Source of the DNA: Notospermus geniculatus
Taxonomy: Eukaryota; Nemertea; Pilidiophora; Heteronemertea; Lineidae
Reading direction: 5' to 3'
Assembly (NCBI GenBank): GCA_002633025.1
Contig: NMRB01000435.1
Span: forward strand, 24,169 to 88,168
DNA length: 64,000 bases
Below the pieces are notes generated by a model. It saw nothing but the letters and a program-made list of their open reading frames with translations. It was not told the origin of the DNA and searched no databases. Position numbers and translations under genes: made by a program. Below, in pieces: positions 29,380 to 40,693 of the stretch. Position 1 is the first letter of the stretch. Every line of letters starts with the position of its first letter.

Positions 29380-32007
29380 GCCTACTGTGACACTCCGTGC
29401 ATGCCACAGCTCAGTTCCCCGCCTCCCTGGTTACGAGAGAAACTTAAACTTGTTCCGCTCAACGACGACACTGCTCCCGACAACGCGTACCAGTATCATA
29501 GCAACCTGGATGCAGAGTCCTTGACGACGAGGTTACCATGGTCACCCAAATCAGAAACTCCTGCCAAACACGCTGAATCAAAAATTCAACAAATTACAAA
29601 CCGTCTTTTTACGAAAGGTTTACAAACGGACAATGTCGACAAGGTGCTCAGCTCGAAGGGCCAGCATAACATCCACTCAGGTTACCATGGCAACCAGTCT
29701 AGTTGCCATAGCAACCACAATGGTTGCTATAGTGTGACTTCAGGTGCTCAGGACTCAAGTTTCGCAAAATCTCAAAGTGCTCAAAAATCAGCCAGTTTTG
29801 TATTAGACTTTGATAGTTTGTCAAAACAAAGACTCAAACCAAAAAAAGGAGTAAAATTAGATGTAAACAGCCCACAAATTTGTAAGAAGCCTTCGCCGGG
29901 ATGTGAATTACTCAAAATGACGGACGAGTTTGAGCTTAAGTTCACGGCGCCGACTCACGAAGGCGTGCCAGTGTTGCTGAAGAACTATGATACAGATGAT
30001 GAGTTGAGTGAAAGTAGTTCCGAAAGTAGTTCCGACGATCAGAAACAGGATCGGCGTAGTTCATGTTCGTCTTTTTCGCTGAACGATATTCTTGAGAATG
30101 GACTGGATATTTGTGACACGCCCAGTGATGATAACTTTAGTATGGATCAGTATCCGCTGTTTATGGACAGTGACGAGCAGCGTAAGGGAAGTTTACGATT
30201 TAGCTCGTTAGAAAATACGTTAGGGGAAACGGAAAGCTTGAAAAGGCAGATTATACAGAACTGTAAGGCGACCATTTCTACCTCAAAAGTCGGCCAAAGC
30301 ATCTCCGACAAAAGCAGTGTGCGGAGTTGTGGGCGAGAATCTAGTCACAGCAGTATCGGTCATAAGCAGACAATTTCGTTGAATGCCTTGCTTGAAAGTG
30401 CAACAAAGTTGGAAGAAAAGGTGCTAAAAATAGAAACGGAAAAAATGCTGAGTCATGAACCTGTTTTGGCCGTGAAGGACAAATCTCCTCCGGTTTCTGA
30501 TAGGTTGGAGGAGAGAGGTCAAAGGTCAGAACAGGTTCCGTCTGTCAGTAAAATCAGGGAGGAGATTGTTAAGGAGGAGGGAAAAGTTTCGGACTCGGTG
30601 AAACGTGTTTTTTCGTCAGGTAACTCGGATAGTGCGTTTGAGGAGCAAATCTTGTCCCCAGGGGAAGATGAGGAGGCGTTGCAACCTCGGGCCCAGAAGG
30701 GAGAGGAGAGTAACGTTAGTATGAAATCGGTACAGAAAATGAAAGAGACTGAATGTCTGAAGGGGATTTTCGTTATTACGGAAACGAGTGAGAAATCTTC
30801 AGTATTGGAGGGAGAAAAAGATAGTGTCGCCGCCGAGTCGGAGAAACCAGCCAATCCCCCTCAGCCAATCAGATTACAGGTACAGGTTGAGGGCCAGCGG
30901 GTGCTACGCAGCGCATGCTCCTCGCCGGGGTCTGAGTATAATTACGAAAGATCGGGGAGCGCGGATGACGGGTACTCGACGATGGCGAGCGACATTAATC
31001 CAGAAATGTTGGAGAATTTCGCCAACGCTGTGAAACCGGGACAGACACCAAAAGATGGCGCTGCAAAGAGTGACTCTGGTACGATTTTACGGTCTGCTGC
31101 TGTGAGTACAGAAACGTTGAAAGATCTTCCCGTCAGTCGTAAAAATAGCCCAGAGGAGGAGGAAGTTTTTAAGGACAACGTTGCAACGATTAAACGTATG
31201 TCGTCGTGCGAGTTGCAGGAGATTCGGGAACAGAGGGAGAGCGTGTCTTCATCAAAATCGTCAAGGAGATCATCAAGGGATGATCAAAATGGAGAAATAT
31301 TTGAGACAATCCGGCATCGAAATCGTGCTGAAAGTGTCTGCAGTGTCGAATCGACGACGTCCCAGGCGTCTGCTTCGAGTGTTGAGAGTACGTCCATCGG
31401 TCGTGTTTGTGATATCAAAGGTTATTTTGAAAAAGAGGCTGCTAAGCAACGAGTGTCGGCAGAATCTTTGACCAGACGGAAAAGTGGGAAATTACGTCCG
31501 TCATCTGAGCCCGTACAGTGTGTGCCAAAAGATTTTGACGATGAGAGATCGTGCAGTAAACATCTCAGCGATGGCGGTATAACGCCGACGAGCGTGGTTT
31601 CTGAACCCTCAGATTTCAGGACTCAACGCCCGAGCCAAATTCGCTGCTCCCTCTGCCGTTCGCCGCGTAAAAAACGTAATATTCGTACATCGCCAATTGA
31701 AGACCACGGCCCAAATATCCACAGCGATACGTCGCTGGCTTTCCACCAGTCGGATCACGAGGTGTCGCAGCGGGTCGTACCCTTGGAGAGAGCGTTCTCG
31801 GACAGCGAGCTCCATAACGGTTGGATCGACAAGGCGTTGGAATCCCCTGAAGACGCTCGCCTGTTCTACAAACACATCTCGGTGTCGGACCTGACAGCAA
31901 AGTTTGAAAGGAAGATGTTAGGCCAAGAATCTCCTGATTCGTCAATGGAGGGACTTGATGGAATACTGAATGAGGAGTCGGCTCAGATTCAAGTCGATGC
32001 GAAACAA
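29380..32007 (+). CDS. NCKAP5: NCKAP5-like gene, exon 7 (876-codon central exon)
   Basis: A single 2628-nt exon open throughout, from acceptor TCTTTACAG|GCCTAC to donor CAA|GTAAGC, phase 0. It encodes a hydrophilic, Ser/Glu/Lys-rich and probably disordered region. Landmarks (exon codons): PPPWLREKLKLVPL at 10-24; an acidic Ser run ELSESSSESSSDD near 208, then SSCSSFSLNDIL; GSADDGYSTMASDI near 527; a possible Cys pair RCSLCRSPRKKR near 754; and a closing helix VSDLTAKFERKML near 836. The giant disordered exon after the coiled-coil exons is also a feature of vertebrate NCKAP5. Many RxxS sites suggest kinase regulation (inference). No frameshift or stop is seen. Confidence 0.92.
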
Positions 32008-33170
32008 GTAAGCATGATTCCTTTCCCTGGGTCACATTTACTTCTGTATTTCTGTATGTCTTGAAGCCCTCTGTATTGAATTTTAGGGTATTTCAAAGTG
32101 TCAGGAGAATGCATGTAGAGGTCTCATAGCCTTGTGAAAGGCCCCAAAATGCTTGCCTGATACATACTTTAAAAAGTCAAGCCCTACTTTTTAGCACACA
32201 CTGAAAAAACTGCAAAAAACTGTATTCAGATAGAGCACAGTGCATTTTACACACTAACGTCGGCAGACGTAAGCACTTTCTGAATTCAATACAGCATGGC
32301 TTTAAGGCCTACTTCTGTATTTTCTGAGCAAAAAACTGACCATCCAAGCTAGAAAATTAAAAGTTCTCTAAGTAAAGTAACCCCCTCCCCCAATCCTGCC
32401 TTTGCATCAAACTACTGGTCCTATCTCACGTGTTCTGGTGTGGCACGTCAGACTGGATGCAAGTCTTCCTTGGTCGGACTCCGGTGTAGATGGCAGCACC
32501 TATCGTAGGCCAGAATGCAGCTCTGCTCCTCAATATAAAATTCAGTCTCCACTAGTGGGCTGTGGGAGGGTGTTTCATTGAAATAACAGCTATACTGTAC
32601 ATCACAGTGTACGTGGTATTTGTAGATCTGGCTGTTATTTCAGATGTTCATATCCCCACCTATCTCAAGAAAAAATACTGACTTTTACGGTTGGAGGGCA
32701 GGTGTTATTGTACCTGATAACACCAGCTTATTACTTTTACCTGGAGTTTATGAGTGATGCAGTTATTTCTCTGTATCATCCTGTTGTTGATGATGGGCTC
32801 GTAATTAGTGGAGGGGGCATCTCAGAAATGTATGTCACTTGATGTCTCATGACCCAGTATGGCCCTATTACGTGCCAAATTCGACTTTGACACGAAATTT
32901 TGAAGAGGAATGGTTAATTCTTCCTTATCAAGTAAGACTTCTTTGGCGTACCCTGCAATGGCTGCCCCTACCCCTCCTCTACTGCTTACGATTCCTGACA
33001 CTGCCCCCATGGTCTTGTTCCTGGATTTGCTATCCTCGGCCAAACAAAGCTACAGATACCCTGGATTCTGCTGAGTGAGGTCACAACTCTTCCTTCAATC
33101 TCGTGAATGAATTCAAACCGCTCCTTCGGTAGATTTCGAAACTGCCAAATCGGCCGTTTTACTCTTTCAG
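32008..33170 (+). other. Intron 7
   Basis: Contains the ~247-bp CTTAAAGCCCCAC-family element at 32060-32306. The rest (32307-33170) is unassigned apart from a C-rich patch. Ends in acceptor CGTTTTACTCTTTCAG. Confidence 0.8.
32060..32306. mobile_element. ~247-bp TIR element, CTTAAAGCCCCAC family, copy 2
   Basis: Ends CTTGAAGCCCTCTGTATTGA and TTCAATACAGCATGGCTTTAAG. Inside are GTCTCATAGCCTTGTGAAAG, CCCCAAAATGCTTGCCTGAT and ACAGTGCATTTTACACAC. It starts 52 bp after the exon 7 donor and is more diverged than the other copies. Confidence 0.82.
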
Positions 33171-33317
33171 AACATTCTCCTGCTGTCCAGCGATTCCGAC
33201 AGCGACGTTGATTCATCCATAAATTACGTTGAACTCTGGCGCAAGAACCACCTCGCGCATATGACAGTGCAGCTACCGGAGTGGGACCCCAAGAAAACTA
33301 TGGAAGAGGCAAAGAAG
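33171..33317 (+). CDS. NCKAP5: NCKAP5-like gene, exon 8 (49 codons)
   Basis: Exactly 49 codons from acceptor TTACTCTTTCAG|AACATT to donor AAG|GTAGGC, phase 0. It encodes a leucine/acidic start (NILLLSSDSDSDVDSSINY), then VELWRKNHLAHM and LPEWDPKKTMEEAKK. The short amphipathic blocks look more ordered than the flanking regions. The function of this segment is unknown to me. Confidence 0.85.
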
Positions 33318-33490
33318 GTAGGCCTGTGTACTGTACAACATGTTTTGAATTTGTGGCCTGTTCCAGCAAAAGCACGGAGCCCCGGACGGGGCCTCTTCAA
33401 AAGTTTCTGTCAGGCATTTGTGCATTTGCCAGACGGATTTTGGGCAAAACTGCCAGGTTAAATTCTAAAACTTTTCCATCTTGTTTTCAG
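33318..33490 (+). other. Intron 8 (173 bp)
   Basis: The shortest intron of the gene. The frame is open through it in one reading (33281-33490), so intron retention would not stop translation in that frame. However, the retained frame is not the frame of exon 8, and GT/AG sites with a TTGTTTTCAG acceptor favour splicing. Confidence 0.8.
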
Positions 33491-35128
33491 CTGATCAGTC
33501 CGTCTGCCAAAGAAGTCAAGAAACCAGAGGTCAAAGGTCATCCGAAACGTGAGCGTCACTCCCTGCCTGCATCATTTAATGAGTGTACTGCACCAGCAAC
33601 GCCAGTCGGACCAAAGCTTAAGCAGAAAATACGGCCACCAGTGCCCCCTAGAGTCAAATTGGAGAAACTAGATCCTAACGTGATCCTGGCGGGGTCATCT
33701 CCACGGACGTCTTCACCCCTGTCCAAAAATTCACCGCTTTCATCAAAGATTGGTTCATTTTCGCCATCATGTACGTCAACTCCGTGTTCACAAGTGTCAC
33801 CTGTTGTTTCATCGCCACCTGGTGGTTTGCCACCGAGAAGCAAAGCGTCGCCGTCGAACATTCAGAATGGACCAACTCGTAGTTCACTTCCTTGTAGTAC
33901 CAGTGGCGGACAGTCGTCGGGGAAGAAGGTACCACCCCCTGTGCCAAAACGGACCACGTCAAAACTCTCCAAACCGAATCTATCCCCAATCAACGACATC
34001 AACAAACAAGTTTTGAGTTTACCACCAGAGGGTGCTGTGTATGTAAACGCTGAAGTGGTACTAAAAGACGAGGCGCCAAAGCGGGAGATATCGCGGTCTA
34101 AATTGCCAAAGTTTAATCCGAATTTGACGCAGAGTCGTATTCCGATGCCAAAACAAGGAAAAGAGACGCAAAATATGAAAATAGCTTTGAACGGTCATGC
34201 GCAGAATGTGGACACTCCGCGGACGATGAGCAATGCTCTGCCGGATTTGGTGAGTCCGGCATGTCCGGTGGTCAGTGATTGCCGCCATGTGGTGCAAAAC
34301 CGAACCGTTGACGACACGAACATGTGGAACGTGGAAGGGTGTAAAGCGCGACCGTGCTCGTACGGCAGCCAACCAAAACTGACGGTGGATAACCTGACGG
34401 AGATCGACACGTCGCTGACGTCGAGTAGCGAGGCTTTGCTACCGATTGACACGCATTTCAAACGCGACTTTTACAGCATCTGTCAAGTTGACCGCGAATC
34501 GAATCGCAGCACGCCGTGTAATCTTAGCGAAGCTGCGAGTCTTGATAAACTGCATAATATCGGAGTGATGAATGGTTCTCTAGCGTCGCTGAAAAATACA
34601 CCGTGGAAGACGAACTCGGATCCGAACTGTTCTCGTTTGGGAGATGACAATGAAGAGATGGACGAAATATCGCAGCAGATTGCCGACCTTTCAAAAACCG
34701 TTGACGACCTTCAGAAAAGTTTGTCAAGTTTGAACAGCTTGGACTCCAATGTTGACAAGTGTGACAATGTTGATCATAACGACGAGACCTCGGTGAGCTG
34801 GCCAGAGTTTACCGTCTCAAATTTGAGTTCGAGTTTGAGTTCGTTAGATGTCAGCACGGCGTCCTTGCACGATCCGTCGGCGCACGACTCCGACGCGTCG
34901 TCGGACAAGTACGTTTGGATGGACGACGACATCGTACCGCTCTACGATGAAATCCACGACGATACGGCAGCTTACGATGCATCCGATGAATTTGATTGGA
35001 TGAGCTTCCAGACAAAACGCGTTCGCGAGGGATGCGAGTCGCGGTACCTCGACATGGAGGTGGAGGAGATGGAACTAAAGGAGAATGACGAACCTATGGA
35101 GAAAGAGACGGAATTCATGGACCCCGTG
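33491..35128 (+). CDS. NCKAP5: NCKAP5-like gene, exon 9 (546 codons; SH3 ligands and SxIP motif)
   Basis: A 1638-nt open exon from acceptor CTTGTTTTCAG to consensus donor GTG|GTAAGT, phase 0. It encodes Pro-rich SH3-ligand-like stretches KIRPPVPPRVK (near codon 46) and KKVPPPVPKR (near 146). A basic-flanked SxIP motif, TQSRIPMPKQGK, lies at codons 215-218 (34133-34144). A short coiled coil follows (IADLSKTVDDLQKSLSSLN), and then a very acidic end (WMDDDIVPLYDEIHDD). SxIP motifs recruit proteins to growing microtubule ends through EB1, a known property of NCKAP5L/Cep169; its function here is inferred. If the donor is not used, the frame stops at TGA 35144-35146 after five extra codons. Confidence 0.9.
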
Positions 35129-35143
35129 GTAAGTTACACCTTT

Positions 35144-35146
35144 TGA
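35144..35146 (+). other. Alternative stop codon of the NCKAP5-like frame
   Basis: If exon 9 reads through its GTAAGT donor, translation ends at this TGA. Because the donor is a full consensus, I favour splicing to a further phase-0 exon. The exon at 47430 and an unseen 3' exon are the candidates. Confidence 0.4.
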
Positions 35147-35179
35147 TAGAAATACATGTAGAATGTATTAGATTAAATT

Positions 35180-35430
35180 AGATTTTTCCGTCAGGGCCAA
35201 AGCCATAACATTATTGGCCCTGGTAAGTATGGAAGAGGCCATCTCACGCTACTCATATTTCCTCACTTGGATGGGGTCTTTTACTTGCCCTTGCAAAGGT
35301 AAAAGGTACAAGGCACCATGGCTTAATTCTGTCCCATGCGATGGATGTGAAGAACCAGGGATGATTAATCCCATATGGCCCGGGCTGGATTCGAACCCGG
35401 GACCTGCCGCTTGCTGAGCGGGTAGAAATA
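35180..35430 (-). mobile_element. tRNA-derived SINE, minus strand
   Basis: The reverse complement shows the usual body (AGTAAAAGACCCCATCCAAG, TGGCCATATGGGATTAATC-type block) and a GGTTCGAATCC B box at about 35385-35400. Inserted just 3' of exon 9. Confidence 0.88.
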
Positions 35431-35984
35431 GAATCATAACCGACATGTGTAGAATTTTTCTGCATCATCATCCCAACTTTTAGTGTATTAATTTATGTAT
35501 TCTGAATTTAGTTCTTCATTGCAGCACATTTTACTCGTATAAATCACGCCCACGCGGCCTACAAACGAGCAATTTCGTCTATTTTTAAATCCCGTTGTGT
35601 CTTCAACATCTCTTTTGCGCAACTGAAAGTAATAAAACTTGCAAGAATCTGTCACGTAACCACTCATCGCCCTGTTAAATCATTCATTGCACAAAATCTA
35701 TTGTGACGAATTGATAAATAAGTGCGTAACCATGGTAACGGACCTTTTATTTTCCCAGAAGTGTAGTAATCTTCATCTTCAGATGGTCGTGCCTGGACTT
35801 TTGCCTCTTCTAAGTGAATAATAGCGGTATAAAAGTGAAAAATGTAGAAGTTATTGATACTCAGTACTGGCCAGAATATTTGTTTCATGTTTTGGATTGA
35901 TTTGTTTTGTTTGTGAGCAACGCATTAACCCGTTAACTCCCAGTTGCAATGTCATTTTCCTAGTAAACCTAAAGCCAGTAACAC
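35431..35984. other. Intergenic or intronic, nothing recognised
   Basis: A/T-rich sequence with no exon or repeat family recognised. Confidence 0.4.
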
Positions 35985-36335
35985 ACCAGGTGATCGCAAG
36001 CAATCTGGGCCTATATTCATAAAACCTTGCTAGGCTTAGTTGGTTGCTTGTTGTGTACATTGGGTTGTACAAACTGGGCACTTTTGCAAGCAGCTAGGCC
36101 TTAGCAAGATTTTACAAATATGGGCCCTGATTGCCAACGAGCAAAATCGGCTGTTGACGTCAGGTGTGCGCTGGACAGAGATGCGTGGAATCCTCTTGCC
36201 AGCGATGTTTGCCGAATGTCAAACAACACCAAAGCCAATATCCCCTAGGCCCCTATATCCCCGAGAAAATCGGTGGCAAGTAGATTACTTGCGATATCGC
36301 CTGGTGTGCTGTTGGCTTAACATCCTGACGTACAC
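35985..36335. mobile_element. Outer MITE (caccaggcgat family) with nested TIR element
   Basis: The outer ends ACACCAGGTGATCGCAAGCA and TTGCGATATCGCCTGGTGTG are inverted and match 4050-4525. A second element with ends GGGCCTATATTCATAAAACC and TTTTACAAATATGGGCCC (36007-36126) is nested in it. A 159-codon open frame over this block (36040-36519) is a product of the repeats. Confidence 0.78.
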
Positions 36336-36401
36336 CACGCCATCTGACGGAAGCGCCTACAACTATTACCAACGATCTGTTGGAAAGCTTGGGTGTCATC
36401 A

Positions 36402-36753
36402 CAGTGTTATATCTAGGATTTCAGAAGGGCATGGTGCAAACTTTGCAAAAAGGGCACTTCAACCTAGAAAAGGGCACTTTTCATTCGCGACATTTCTTCA
36501 AATGAATTTGAAAAGCTAAAAAGTTAAAAAGGTCTCTATAACTCCAGTCAACAGCCAATTTAAGCCAGTTTCTAAGGTGATATGACCAAAAGGGACCATG
36601 GCAAAGGGCCTGGGGGTACTAAAACCCTAAAAAAAAAAAAAAATTTTTTTTTTTAGGGGCATGGCGCCCTAGGGGGTTAAAAAAGGGCACAATGGCGCCC
36701 CCTTTTGGCGGCATGGCGCGGCGCCACTCTAAAATGGCCTAGATATAACACTG
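36402..36753. mobile_element. 352-bp TIR element, CAGTGTTATATCTAGG ends
   Basis: Ends CAGTGTTATATCTAGG and CCTAGATATAACACTG are perfectly inverted (16 bp). CATCA precedes and follows the element, a possible 5-bp target duplication. The centre has an A15/T10 run and GGCGCC-rich sequence. Non-coding. Confidence 0.88.
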
Positions 36754-37246
36754 CATCAACAGAGTGGCCTATTTTCGCCGCAGTATTGCACTGGTGGCAC
36801 TTGAAGGGTTAACTGTGACATGGGCCTGTTTGGGAATTGAACCCACCATCTCTCTGACCAGCACTGATATTCACTACACCACTTTTGCCCTCGTTTGCTG
36901 CTAAAACCAAGATACCTACCTACGGACATCGTGCGTCCATCTTTGGGGGTCCATGATGAAGATTTCACAACAAACTGTCGAGAATACCATCAGATCACTA
37001 TGTTGTTTTCATGCCTTCGAAAAAAATCTTGACAAGTTTGAGAAATCCGGTTGTCTTGCATTTTCATCTGACACAATGATGTAGCCGTTTTGTAAACAAC
37101 AACATCGGGCCCCACTGGAGGAGTTATGTGTAAGATTTGATGCTGGCCTCTTTGGCTGGAGGTTGTGAGAAGTACCTGGGGGAAAGGCTAGGCCTTGTGG
37201 GAAAGGACTGTGCCAGGTCTGACTGGAAGTTGCGAGTAGTATCGCA
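36754..37246. other. Unassigned sequence
   Basis: A tRNA-like reverse B box (GGGAATTGAACCCACC) occurs near 36833. No gene is recognised. Confidence 0.4.
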
Positions 37247-37405
37247 GGGGTGGATTCAGGGGATGGGAAAAGTTGGGGCGCCCTGTGCAAGGAACATTCA
37301 AATTTGTACCAAATTCCAGAGTTTCGCGGTCGATTTTACAGATTTGTTGGCTAAAGGGGAAGCCTGCATCCAGGGCACCCCTTCTGGATCCGTGCCTTTA
37401 TCGGA
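37247..37405 (+). repeat. Dispersed element (ggatccac family), copy 4
   Basis: Reads GGGGTGGATTCAGGGG, then CCCTGTGCAAGGAACATTCA, TTTCGCGGTCGATTTTACAG, ATTTGTTGGCTAAAGGGG and CTTCTGGATCCGTGCC. Confidence 0.8.
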
Positions 37406-37484
37406 GGGGAAGGGCAAAAAGTGCTGAGACTTCGGGTGTTCGGCCAAGATTCCACTATGCAACTGTGACAGCCCTGTTTCCCTA

Positions 37485-37691
37485 CTGTAAAGCGTTAAAT
37501 TTTCGCGTGCGTTTTATTTTCGCGATTTTCGTGTTCAAGGGTCAAAATGCGAACATAAATCGTGCGAAAATTACTTTTCTGATTATTCTTTTGAAGCTGA
37601 AGGGTTCCAATCGCGAATATTTATTCTTCGCGAATTCGTAGATCACCAAAATCGCGAACATTTAGCGTCGCGAAAATATCACGGTTTACAG
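37485..37691. mobile_element. MITE CTGTAAACC, copy 1, TA target site
   Basis: About 207 bp with ends CTGTAAAGCGTTAAATTTTC and ATATCACGGTTTACAG, TA on both sides, and inverted TTTTCGCG/CGCGAAAA blocks inside. The same family occurs at 51426, 60790 and 61556. TA duplication and terminal structure suggest Tc1/mariner-type mobilisation (inference). Confidence 0.9.
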
Positions 37692-38460
37692 TATTTGTTG
37701 TAATCTTGCTCATCAATTGATGAATTCGACCCCTGTAATGCCTTAACTCTGAGTAGATTTTATCGAGCTACGAAAGAAATTCTCATAGCTCCATTTATTT
37801 TTCCTCAACATTAACGCTGATTTATGCCCCTTACAATGCGTAGATAAGATCCCATCGTCTTTAAATGACAGCCGTACCAGAAATATTCTCATCCACCAAG
37901 AGACGTTTTTCCGATGCCATCAACTCAAAATGAAATATTATGTTTACCAATCATAGTTCTGCCTCTATCAATCTCCCCTCTCAACAATAATGGACCAGTC
38001 GAGATACCGTTGAGACCATCTAGCGATGAACATTAGCGCAATAGCAGCGATGTGGTAGCATTAGCACGGTTACAGCCGATGCTGGTTAGCTTGTAACACT
38101 GGAACAACCATGGGATAATTACGTACCGTACACATATGCTGGCTCATGTACTTGACTTCAGCTCGTAACTTGTAGTGTGGCGGAATAATTCATACCAGCA
38201 TGTTTATACACTGTATGCAACAATAGCGTTGGATTTTATCAGATATGTAATCGTCAGTGTGTACGATACCGCAGGATTCAAATGCAGGGATATTCAACGT
38301 GTGTACAGAGGATGCCTGCCGACTTCCTGGATCTGTCGTTTACCCGCATCTGATATTTTAGTCTTCTGTCAAGATATTCAATGCTGCTGCGTGCTGTGCT
38401 TGAACATCAAGTGGATATCTTAATTTGTCGTGCGGCTTCATCGATCGAGATGCTAGGGTC
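37692..38460. other. Unassigned sequence
   Basis: No exon or repeat family recognised. Confidence 0.4.
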
Positions 38461-38800
38461 TGTACCCTGATGTAGCAGTTGAAAGCACGGTTGGTTACAC
38501 TCTGTATCAAGGGAGTCAGTCTGTTTTGCGAGCCCTCTGCACCTTAAATTCTTGTTGGTATATCTGGTAGTCAACGGTCTTGAATCTGGTTGTGTAGGCC
38601 TACCCTCCTGGTAGCCCTGTAGGCCTACCCTACTGGTAGGCCAGCTGTCAGTGGCAATCTGGGATGCAGGTCTAGTTGATGTTGCAGTTGATGGCATGGT
38701 TGGTTGCTTTCTCTATCAAGGGTGTCAGTCTAACTGCAGTTTTGCGAGCCCTCTGCACCTTAAATCTCTTGTTGGTATATCTGGTCTTGAATCTGGTTGT
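38461..38800. repeat. Two-copy ~210-bp local repeat
   Basis: The block GCGAGCCCTCTGCACCTTAA + TTGTTGGTATATCTGG and the preceding CTATCAAGG.GTCAGTCT occur at about 38470-38570 and again at about 38680-38790. The copies are separated by TAGGCCTA-rich sequence. Confidence 0.75.
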
Positions 38801-39264
38801 CTACTGGTAGGCCTAGCTTACAGGCCTACCGGTACTGTCAGTTCGATATTGTAGAGGTCTGGTTGATGTTGGCAAAGTTTACGGTTGCTTATTTTGTAGA
38901 TAGAGATGTATCTGTTAGTAGATGAGACAAAATAGCCACATCAAGCTACAAATGCTGTGTGACCAATCAGTGGTTGCTGCAAGCCAAGTGCGAATGCTAC
39001 CCGACCTATATAATTGGTAGCTGTAGCCAGGTTGACCTATAAATGCTGCATTTGGGTCACTGTCATCTGGGGTAGGACTTGTCAGTGGGTTGCGTCCAGT
39101 ACCCATCCGTCAGTGCTCAAAGAGGGATCTCATAGTACTGTGATTCAGGAGCGGTGGCTGGACAGTGTGGGATTTTGGGTAGGCCTACCTGTGTCTGTCA
39201 GTAGTTTTGGGAGCACCTCTCAGTAGGCCTACCCTAGACGGATCCGTCCAACCCTGTCAGTAGT

Positions 39265-39830
39265 TGGGTGGACCAGTCTGTACTTCGGTGGATGTGTCAA
39301 TAGTTGGGTTGACCTGTCAGTCATGTCAATAGTTGGGTTGACCTGTCAGTCATGTCAGTAGTTGGTTTGACCTGTCAGTAGTTGGGTTGACCTGTCAGTT
39401 GTTGGTTTGACCTGTCAGCAGCTGGGTGGACCTGTCAGTAGTTGGGTTTTGCACTCTGCCAGCAGCTGGGTGGACCTGTCAGTAGTTGGGTTTTGACCTG
39501 TCGGCAGTTGGGTGGACCTGTCAGTAGTTGGGTTTTGGCCTGCCAGCAGCTGGGTGGACCTGTCAGTAGTTGGGTTTTGACCTGTTGGTAGCGGGGCGGG
39601 CCTGTCAGTAGTTGGGTTTTGACCTGTCAGCAGTTGGGTGGACCTGTCAGTAGTTGGGTTTTGATCTGTTGGTAGCGGGGAGGCCTGTCAGTAGTTGTGT
39701 TTTGACCTGTCAGTAGTTGGGTTTTGTCCTGTCCATAGTTGGGTTGACCTACCAGTAGTTCTGTTGCCCTGTCAGTAATTGGGTGGGCCTATCTGTAGTT
39801 GGTGGACTTTTCTGTAGTTAGGGACTAGGG
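39265..39830. repeat. Minisatellite, GACCTGTCAGTAGTTGGGTT units
   Basis: A tandem array of a ~20-22-bp unit, often paired into a ~43-bp higher-order unit (GGGTGGACCTGTCAGTAGTT then GGGTTTTGACCTGTCAGCAG). Units vary and no frame is conserved. Confidence 0.9.
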
Positions 39831-40414
39831 TTTTGTTGGGAATAAGACCATGTTGCCTTCAAGAAAATAAACAGCATCACAGTTTTGCCAACATTCAGTG
39901 TGGGTTGTTGTTGCTTCTTTGAGGTTAGTTCAGGTACCGGTACAGATTGTGTGTCTAGGCCTGTGTTGAATGATTATTGGTCTCCAGCCAGCTGTACAAC
40001 AACTTACTGATAGGTTGAAGGATTTCCCGATCTGGTATCTCCGACACTCACAATCAATAGTTTGGACTTCTGCCATCTGTTCGTGTTGTGTTGACGTGCA
40101 GGGAATAAGCAGACGCAGCAGATGCCTTGTGTATGGTTTATGGCTGTCTACGACGGTCAGTCCTGTGATGGTCTGATCACCGCATCGTGTTTCATCACTC
40201 ACTGATCAGAATGTGTTGAGAATGTCTGATCGGACCCTAAAAACCTGTGGCTTTCGTCCGTACTGTGATGTTCTGATCGCTTGTGTTAGTTGTGACTCTC
40301 GTTTCATGTCAGGATGTGGTGAGAATTTCTGTTTGGATTATGACCGTAAAACTTGTGGCTTTTGAGTTACCAACATTGCCAACAGTTCATGAATTATAGA
40401 TTTTTTTCTTATGA
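39831..40414. other. Unassigned sequence
   Basis: A short inverted match in a minus-strand 90-codon frame was rejected as chance. Nothing supportable. Confidence 0.4.
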
Positions 40415-40693
40415 GAGCCTTGATAGCCCAATGGTTACCACGTCTGCTTAGCAAGCAGCAGGTTCCGGGTTAAAATCCAGCCCAGGCCTTGTGGGATTCC
40501 TGGCTCTTCACATTCGTCATATCCGACAGTAAGCCGTGGTGCCTTGTACCTTGTGCCTTTGCAAGGGCAAGTAAAAGACCTCATCCAAGGATGAACACGA
40601 GTAGCTTGAGATGGCCTCTTCTGTAGGCCTACTTTCCAGAGGCAATAATGCTATGGCTTTGGGCCTGGCGGAAAAATGTAATACAAACACAAA
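40415..40693 (+). mobile_element. tRNA-derived SINE
   Basis: Head TGATAGCCCAATGGTTACC and GGTTCCGGGTTAAAATCC, with body GTGCCTTTGCAAGGGCAAGT and AGTAGCTTGAGATGGCCTCT. The B box has decayed (TTAAAATCC). Confidence 0.88.

Noticed and set aside
31616-32035. 139-codon minus-strand frame (also 163 codons at 48157-48648)
   Set aside because: Antisense shadows of the large coding exons.
33281-33490. Upstream extension of exon 9 through intron 8 as coding
   Set aside because: Open by chance; a strong acceptor at 33490 and a donor at 33318 give a 173-bp intron with both phases preserved.
36040-36519. 159-codon open frame
   Set aside because: It runs through nested MITEs with matching inverted ends; no coding bias.
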